A stretch of 64,000 bases of DNA from JBGVSA01 sp041807905 (GTDB taxonomy: Bacteria; Pseudomonadota; Gammaproteobacteria; Burkholderiales; Rhodocyclaceae), in the NCBI RefSeq assembly GCF_041807905.1, contig NZ_JBGVSA010000010.1:1-64000 (forward strand), given 5' to 3'. Shown here piece by piece: positions 59,371-64,000 of the stretch (position 1 is its first letter; every line of letters begins with the position of its first letter). The translations under genes and the position numbers were made by a program. The notes below the pieces were generated by a model. It saw only the letters and a program-made list of their open reading frames with translations, did not search any database and was not told the DNA's origin.

Positions 59371-60240
59371 TCAGATCGCAGCCGGGCCCGCGTCGTCGTG
59401 GCCCGGTACGTGCAGTTGCGGAAAGCCGCCGGCTTCCCAACGCGCCTGCAGTGCGCGGCCGCTTTCCACCGTGTCGGTGATGAAGTTCCACCAGATGGTC
59501 GTTGGTTCGGGCAAGTGTTCGCCGCCAAGCAGCATCAGTCGCGCCGGAGCTTCGCTCGATAGTTGCAGCGTGTCGCCCTCGCCAAGCTGAACCAGTGCGT
59601 GCTGCGATTGCGGTTCTGAACCCTCGACGCGTACTGCACCCTCGGCGACGTACAGCGCGAGTTCATGCGCAGCGTCCAGCATCAGACGCACACTACCGTT
59701 CAATTCGATTTCCGCATAGACCAGCGACGAGTACATCGGCGCGGGCACGTGCTGCGTGCCGAGTGAGCCGGCAAGCAGGCGGATGCGTGCGTCATCCTGT
59801 TGCCACACGGGGAGCTGTTCGGCATCGAAGTGATGGAACGCCGGATCGATGTCGCGCTTGTCCGGCGGCAATCCCACCCAGGCCTGCACGCCATGTCGCG
59901 GGCCGGCCTCGGGCTGCGGATCTTCAGCGTGCACGATGCCGCGTCCGGCCGTCATCCAGTTGGCTGCGCCAGGGCGGATGCGCTGCACCGTGCCGAGCGT
60001 ATCGCGATGCTCGATCTCGCCGCTGAATAAATAAGTGACGGTCTGCAGGCCAGTATGCGGATGCGGGCCGACGTAGTCGGGCGCGGGGCGACCGCTTTCA
60101 ACCGGCCCGAAGTGATCGAGGAAAACGAACGGACCGACGCGGCGCAGTTCGCGCCGGGGCAGTGCGCGCCATACGCTGATGCCGGCCAGCGCCGCAGGCT
60201 TTGCGGTCAGAACGTTGGCGATGCTGCGAGCCTTGCTCAT
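59371..60240 (-). CDS. Pirin-family bicupin protein
   Basis: Start set at the ATG at 60240 (MSKARSIANVL) behind TGAGGA; 289 residues. The N-terminal cupin carries the metal-binding pattern GPHPHTGLQTVTYLFSGEIEHRD and GIVHAEDP, the His/His/His/Glu set of pirins. Bacterial pirins bind iron and some act as quercetin dioxygenases or redox-sensing co-regulators. It is downstream of a second pirin gene but separated from it by an intrinsic terminator. Confidence 0.9.
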   Translation of the reverse strand: MSKARSIANVLTAKPAALAGISVWRALPRRELRRVGPFVFLDHFGPVESGRPAPDYVGPHPHTGLQTVTYLFSGEIEHRDTLGTVQRIRPGAANWMTAGRGIVHAEDPQPEAGPRHGVQAWVGLPPDKRDIDPAFHHFDAEQLPVWQQDDARIRLLAGSLGTQHVPAPMYSSLVYAEIELNGSVRLMLDAAHELALYVAEGAVRVEGSEPQSQHALVQLGEGDTLQLSSEAPARLMLLGGEHLPEPTTIWWNFITDTVESGRALQARWEAGGFPQLHVPGHDDAGPAAI

Positions 60241-60290
60241 GTGTGTGTCCTCAGGTGCGTGCGCCGACGACACGTCGGTGGCGCAAAGAA

Positions 60291-60321
60291 AAAACCCGGC
60301 ACCACATGATGCCGGGTTTTG
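60291..60321 (-). terminator. Rho-independent terminator between the two pirin genes
   Basis: On the minus strand AAAACCCGGCA pairs with TGCCGGGTTTT (11 bp) around an 8-base loop and ends in six Ts. It ends the transcript of the upstream pirin gene, 39 bases after its stop. Confidence 0.9.
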
Positions 60322-60359
60322 GAACGCTCGGGATGATCGGGGGAGGGACCCGGGCGTTG

Positions 60360-61262
60360 TTACAGCGCTTGCACGACGGCCGCTTCGAACTTGCCCGCGC
60401 GGTAGTCCATCAGCGTCTGCATGATTTCCTCCTGCGTGTTCATGACGAACGGGCCGTACTGAGCAATCGGCTCGCCAAGCGGGCGACCGGCGATGATCAG
60501 CACGCGCGAATCGCTCGTCGCGGTAATGACCACACCGTCGCCTTCATCGTTGGCCAGCAGACCCATGTTGCGGTCCGGCACCGCCGTGTCGCCCACCTTC
60601 ACTTCACCGCGATAGGTGTAGATGAAGGCGTTGTGCCCAGCCGGAATGCGTTGCGTAAAGCTGGCGCCTGCCGGCAGATGCACATCGACGTACAGCGGCT
60701 CGGTGTCGGGTCGCGTCACCGCGCCCTCCACTCCGTGACTTGCGCCGGCGATGACGCGCACGTTCGCGCCGTTTTCGGTGTTGAACTCCGGAATTGCCGC
60801 CGCAGGGATGTCGCGGTACGACGGCGCCACCATCTTGTTCTTGGCGGGCAGGTTCAGCCACAGTTGGAAACCTTCCATCAGCCCGTCTTCCTGCTCGGGC
60901 AACTCGGAGTGGATGAGGCCGCTGCCGGCGGTCATCCATTGCACGCCGCCGTTCTGCAGCAGACCTTCGTGCCCGGCGCTGTCGCGATGGCGCATGCGCC
61001 CCGCGATCATGTACGTCACCGTCTCGAAACCACGGTGCGGATGGTCGGGGAAGCCGCCCATGTAGTCGTCCGGGTTGTCGTTGCGGAACGCGTCGAGCAT
61101 CAGGTACGGGTCGAGCCTGCGTTGCAGCGGTTGCGTCAGCACACGCGTCAGCTTGACGCCGGCGCCGTCCGATGTGGCCTGGCCGCGTACCAGACGTTCC
61201 ACGCCGCGCGAGCGCACGACGGTCTCGGTCTGGACGGCAAGCTGTTGACGTGGATCGTTCAT
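60360..61262 (-). CDS. Pirin-family bicupin protein, second copy
   Basis: Start set at the ATG at 61262 (MNDPRQQLAVQTETVVRS) with AGGAG upstream; 300 residues. The metal site shows PDHPHRGFETVTYMIAGRMRHRD and GLIHSELPEQ. It differs markedly from the neighbouring pirin, so it is not a recent tandem duplicate. It lies 67 bases after azoR on the same strand and may share its LysR-controlled promoter. Confidence 0.9.
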   Translation of the reverse strand: MNDPRQQLAVQTETVVRSRGVERLVRGQATSDGAGVKLTRVLTQPLQRRLDPYLMLDAFRNDNPDDYMGGFPDHPHRGFETVTYMIAGRMRHRDSAGHEGLLQNGGVQWMTAGSGLIHSELPEQEDGLMEGFQLWLNLPAKNKMVAPSYRDIPAAAIPEFNTENGANVRVIAGASHGVEGAVTRPDTEPLYVDVHLPAGASFTQRIPAGHNAFIYTYRGEVKVGDTAVPDRNMGLLANDEGDGVVITATSDSRVLIIAGRPLGEPIAQYGPFVMNTQEEIMQTLMDYRAGKFEAAVVQAL

Positions 61263-61282
61263 GATCTTTCTCCTCTGTATAC

Positions 61283-61302
61283 GTGCCGCCACATGGCGGC
61301 AC
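61283..61302 (-). repeat. Hairpin between azoR and the pirin gene
   Basis: GTGCCGCC (61283-61290) and GGCGGCAC (61295-61302) form an 8-bp stem with an ACAT loop, directly upstream of the pirin ribosome-binding site. No U-tract follows, so it is more likely a processing or stability element than a terminator. Confidence 0.55.
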
Positions 61303-61329
61303 GGTGCTCTCTGTCGGGGCTGCGGGGTG

Positions 61330-61926
61330 TTACGCCAGCGCCTCGGCGATTTCGACTTCGGCCTGCGCGAATGCCTTGGCGGCCGATTCTTCGCCCATTG
61401 CCAGACCTTCAGCGTAGATGAAGGTCACATCGGTCATGCCCAGGAAGGCCAGCACGGTCTTCAGGTAGGGCACTTGCGAATCGGCCGGCGTGTCGCGGTA
61501 CAGACCACCACGCGCCAGTGCGACGTAGACCTTCTTGCCCTTGAGCAGGCCTTCCGGACCGTTGGCGGTGTACTGGAAGGTCACCTTGGCGCGCGAGATC
61601 GCGTCGATCCACGCCTTGAGCTGAATGGGCACGCCAAAGTTGTACATCGGCACGCCCAGCACGACATAGTCGGCTGCCTGCACTTCAGCGATCACCGCGT
61701 CGTCGATGGCGACACGAGCAGCCTGTTCGGCACTGCGTTGCTCGGCCGGCGTGAACAGCGCGCCCAGCGCGGCTTCATCCAGCGGGGGCAGCGGGTTGGC
61801 GGCCAGGTCGCGCACGATGTGCGTGGCTTCCGGGTGAGCCTTGATCAGGCGCTCGACGATGGTGTTGGCCAGCCGGGTCGATTGGCCGGCGGTGCGGGCG
61901 CTGGCGTTGATTTGCAGAATGTTCAT
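61330..61926 (-). CDS. azoR: FMN-dependent NADH-azoreductase
   Basis: Start set at the ATG at 61926 (MNILQINASARTAGQSTRLA); the longer ORF runs into the LysR gene. The 198-residue flavodoxin-fold enzyme shows LGVPMYNFGVPIQLKAWIDA and ARGGLYRDTPADS, the FMN-binding loops of AzoR. It reduces quinones and azo compounds by two electrons. It is divergent from a LysR gene, and a T-N11-A dyad lies between them, so induction by a quinone-like effector is probable. Confidence 0.95.
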   Translation of the reverse strand: MNILQINASARTAGQSTRLANTIVERLIKAHPEATHIVRDLAANPLPPLDEAALGALFTPAEQRSAEQAARVAIDDAVIAEVQAADYVVLGVPMYNFGVPIQLKAWIDAISRAKVTFQYTANGPEGLLKGKKVYVALARGGLYRDTPADSQVPYLKTVLAFLGMTDVTFIYAEGLAMGEESAAKAFAQAEVEIAEALA

Positions 61927-62015
61927 TTGCCGTACTCCTGTGTCTGTGTGGTGATGCCGTGAGTGCACTGTATTAGGTGGGGAGATGGGTCGGAAGACGC
62001 TAAAACGGATATGAT

Positions 62016-62033
62016 CGTTCCGCTGATGGAACG
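62016..62033. promoter_or_regulatory. LysR-type operator candidate between azoR and the LysR gene
   Basis: CGTTCC (62016-62021) and GGAACG (62028-62033) form a 6-6-6 dyad that contains the T-N11-A pattern of LysR boxes (T62019, A62031). It sits 13 bases before the LysR ATG and about 90 bases upstream of azoR, positioned to control both genes. Confidence 0.6.
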
Positions 62034-62046
62034 AAGGAGAACTGCC

Positions 62047-63018
62047 ATGGACGTCGATGCCAACGATCTGCTGTTGTTCGCCCGGGTGATGGAAACGGGT
62101 AGTTTTTCCCGTGCCGCCGAGCGCACAGGCTTGCCGAAATCGACCGTCTCCAGGCGCATCACTGCGCTCGAACAGCAACTGGGGGAGCGCCTGCTGGCGC
62201 GCAGCACGCGGCAGTTGGCGGTGACGGATTTCGGACAGGGCGTGCTCGAGCATGCCCGGCGCCTGGCCGAAGAAGTGGAAGGCGCGGCGGCGTTCGCCCA
62301 GTTTCGCCAGGCGACACCGCGTGGCCGCCTGCGAGTATCCATGCCGCCGGATTTCTCCGAAAAGCTGGTACTGACGACCTTCTTCCTGCAGTTCTGCAGC
62401 GACTATCCGGAAATCCGTCTCGAACTCGACATGTCGCCACGCAATGTCGACCTGCTGTCCGAACAGTTCGACCTTGCCATCCGCATCGCTCCGCGACTCG
62501 AAGACGACGCGACGCTGGTGGCACGCAAACTCTCCGAACTGCCCAGCGCGCTCTACGCCAGCCCGGCGTACCTGGCGCGCTACGGTCGTCCCAAAACGCC
62601 GGACGATCTACTGAAGCACACTGCACTGCACATGGTGACAAGCAACGGTGAGCCAATGCGCTGGAAGCTCCAGCGCGGGCACGACCACTGGGAGGGCCTG
62701 CCCCCCGGACCGCTGGCGACCAATTCGATGGGCCTGATCCTGCAACTGGCTTCGCACGGCCTGGGCATCGCCCAATTCACCGGCCGTATCGCACTGCCAA
62801 GCGTCGAGATGGGTTTGATCGAGCAGGTGCTGCCGGAATGGTCGGCTCCGGCCGTGACGGTCTGGGCGGTGATGCCGAGCCGCCGGCTGATTCCGACGCG
62901 CACGCGGGTGTTCATCGACGCGCTGTCGCGCGCGCTCCAGAACTGCAATGAAGCCTACGAGGCCGCTGCCGCGCAAACGCCCCTGACGTTGCCGCAGGCG
63001 ACCACGCTGGTGAGCTGA
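62047..63018 (+). CDS. LysR-family transcriptional regulator
   Basis: Start set at the ATG at 62047 (MDVDANDLLLFARVMETGSF) behind AGGAG; 323 residues. The N-terminal winged helix-turn-helix reads FSRAAERTGLPKSTVSRRIT, and the rest is a substrate-binding-type effector domain. Divergent from azoR, it probably regulates azoR and the pirin gene and represses itself through the dyad just upstream of its start. The C-terminal end lies next to the azlD stop on the other strand. Confidence 0.94.
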   Translation: MDVDANDLLLFARVMETGSFSRAAERTGLPKSTVSRRITALEQQLGERLLARSTRQLAVTDFGQGVLEHARRLAEEVEGAAAFAQFRQATPRGRLRVSMPPDFSEKLVLTTFFLQFCSDYPEIRLELDMSPRNVDLLSEQFDLAIRIAPRLEDDATLVARKLSELPSALYASPAYLARYGRPKTPDDLLKHTALHMVTSNGEPMRWKLQRGHDHWEGLPPGPLATNSMGLILQLASHGLGIAQFTGRIALPSVEMGLIEQVLPEWSAPAVTVWAVMPSRRLIPTRTRVFIDALSRALQNCNEAYEAAAAQTPLTLPQATTLVS

Positions 63019-63342
63019 TCAGACCATCGCCTGCAGCAGCCACAGCACGACCATGCCGGCGGCGATGGTCGCCAGCACGCTGCGCGTGAGCCATGCCGCG
63101 AGCAGGGCGGCAAGCGCCGCCCACATGCGCAGATTGTCCGTGGCCACGTCGAGCTGCCCCTGGCGCATGAGAATGTCCGGCGCGATGAGTGCGGCCAGAA
63201 CCGCGGGGGGCACATAACGCAGGAACCCTTCGAAGCGGCCACCTTGCGGCAGCCATCGTCCACCGGCGATGAATGACAACCGGATCAGGAAGGTCACCAG
63301 TCCGCACGCCACCATGGTGAGGAACAGCCAGCCGTCGCTCAT
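63019..63342 (-). CDS. azlD: Branched-chain amino acid export subunit AzlD
   Basis: Start set at the ATG at 63342, overlapping the azlC stop (ATGA). The 107-residue protein has three to four spans and the AzlD features TFLIRLSFIAGGRWLP and RYVPPAVLAALIAPDIL. With AzlC it forms an exporter for branched-chain or related amino acids. Its stop abuts that of the LysR gene. Confidence 0.9.
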   Translation of the reverse strand: MSDGWLFLTMVACGLVTFLIRLSFIAGGRWLPQGGRFEGFLRYVPPAVLAALIAPDILMRQGQLDVATDNLRMWAALAALLAAWLTRSVLATIAAGMVVLWLLQAMV

Positions 63343-64000
63343 GGTGTCCTCCGGTTCAGTCCGCGTGCGATCCATCCCGCGGCCATGCCCGCCGCGGCCG
63401 CTGCGATGATCCACAACTTGTGCGGCATGCCCTGCAACGCCAGCGCCGCCGCCGCGGCGACCAGCGCCGCGATCACCTCCGAGCGGCCGCGCGCCGCCAT
63501 GACAAGCAGCGCGATGAAAGTCAGCGGGATCGAAAAATCGAGCGACCACGAAGCCGGGATCGCAGCGCCGATCAGCACACCGCCCAGCGACGACAATTGC
63601 CAGCCGGTCCAAAGGGTCAGTCCAGTACCAAGCAGAAAGAAATGCCGATGCGCCGAGGGCGCGCCGTCGCGCATGCGCACGATGGCCATGGCGTAAGCCT
63701 CATCGGTGAGCAGGTATGCCAGCAATATTTTCCAGCGCCACGACAATTGCCGCAGGAAAGGCGCGACGCTGGCACTGTAGAGCGCATGGCGCGCATTGAC
63801 GACGCCGACGGTCGCGGTGATCACGGCGGGCGGCACCGCCGCACCCCACAACTGCGCGAAGACCACCTGCGACGATCCACCGAACACCACCGAGGACATC
63901 AGCACCACTGCCCAGCCCGGCAGGCCGGCGGCCAGACCGAGCACGCCATAGATGAGCCCGAAGGGCACGACGCCGAGCAGCAATGGGACTTCGGCGCGTA
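63339..64000 (-). CDS. azlC: Branched-chain amino acid exporter AzlC, 5' end cut by the window
   Basis: The reading frame stays open to the window end (AEVPLLLGVVPFGLIYG is the visible start of the conserved region), so the TTG at 63983 is internal and the true start lies beyond 64000. The 220 visible residues cover almost the entire AzlC fold, with about seven spans, SVVFGGSSQVVFAQLWG and LLTDEAYAMAIVRM. It pairs with azlD through a 4-base overlap. Confidence 0.92.
   Translation of the reverse strand, partial: RAEVPLLLGVVPFGLIYGVLGLAAGLPGWAVVLMSSVVFGGSSQVVFAQLWGAAVPPAVITATVGVVNARHALYSASVAPFLRQLSWRWKILLAYLLTDEAYAMAIVRMRDGAPSAHRHFFLLGTGLTLWTGWQLSSLGGVLIGAAIPASWSLDFSIPLTFIALLVMAARGRSEVIAALVAAAAALALQGMPHKLWIIAAAAAGMAAGWIARGLNRRTP

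Noticed and set aside
1..64000. CRISPR arrays, insertion sequences, tRNA or rRNA genes
   Set aside because: No regularly spaced repeats, transposase sequence or recognisable RNA gene seen by reading; a tRNA or covariance-model scan was not possible.

Overview
The window is high-GC DNA from a betaproteobacterium, most likely a member of the Burkholderiaceae (Burkholderia/Pandoraea/Ralstonia relatives). The clues are the housekeeping order hemL-thiE-thiD-rubredoxin-pilGHIJ-chpA-mpl-tlpA-aroQ-accBC-prmA-tpx, an olsB/olsA-like pair and the base composition. Genus is an inference from gene order and was not tested by any search. No rRNA, tRNA, CRISPR array or insertion sequence was recognised.

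Positions 1-31851 (all + strand) are a lipopolysaccharide O-antigen locus of the ABC-transporter-dependent type. It opens with the 3' end of manC (GDP-mannose), then Wzm/Wzt exporter genes, a methyltransferase with a coiled-coil ruler (a WbdD-like chain terminator without a recognised kinase domain) and a 1254-residue three-domain GT4 glycosyltransferase. Two large multi-span membrane proteins (candidate GT-C transferases) follow, separated by a probable terminator. Next come rfbF-rfbG-rfbH (CDP-4-keto-3,6-dideoxyglucose), a tightly coupled cassette of mannitol-dehydrogenase-like, inositol-monophosphatase-like and nucleotidyltransferase-like genes, a ThDP enzyme of the acetolactate-synthase family and an SDR. 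Then lie a GtrA flippase and GtrB-like GT2, gmd-rmd (GDP-D-rhamnose), three further glycosyltransferases, an SDR, WbpL-like initiating transferase and WbpM-like 4,6-dehydratase. Together they suggest a D-rhamnose/D-mannose backbone made in the cytoplasm, capped by methylation, exported by Wzm/Wzt, and decorated with an unusual branched dideoxy sugar and possibly a polyol.

Positions 31939-40580 are housekeeping and envelope genes. apaH is on +. The rest are on -: olsA/plsC-like and olsB (ornithine lipid), a glycine-zipper lipoprotein, a PfkB nucleoside-kinase-like protein, a GT4 glycosyltransferase, dgkA, tpx, a zinc-ribbon/DUF3426 membrane protein and prmA. Positions 40664-44351 (-) carry accC, accB, aroQ, a TlpA-like thioredoxin and an unknown protein divergent from mpl (+). 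A terminator hairpin sits directly upstream of accB.

Positions 45925-56009 (-) hold the twitching-motility chemosensory operon pilG-pilH-pilI-pilJ-chpA, preceded by a dyad-rich leader and a rubredoxin gene. Positions 56569-59354 (+) are thiD-thiE-hemL. The right end has two pirin genes and azoR (-), a divergent LysR regulator with a visible operator candidate, and azlD-azlC (-), the last cut by the window end.
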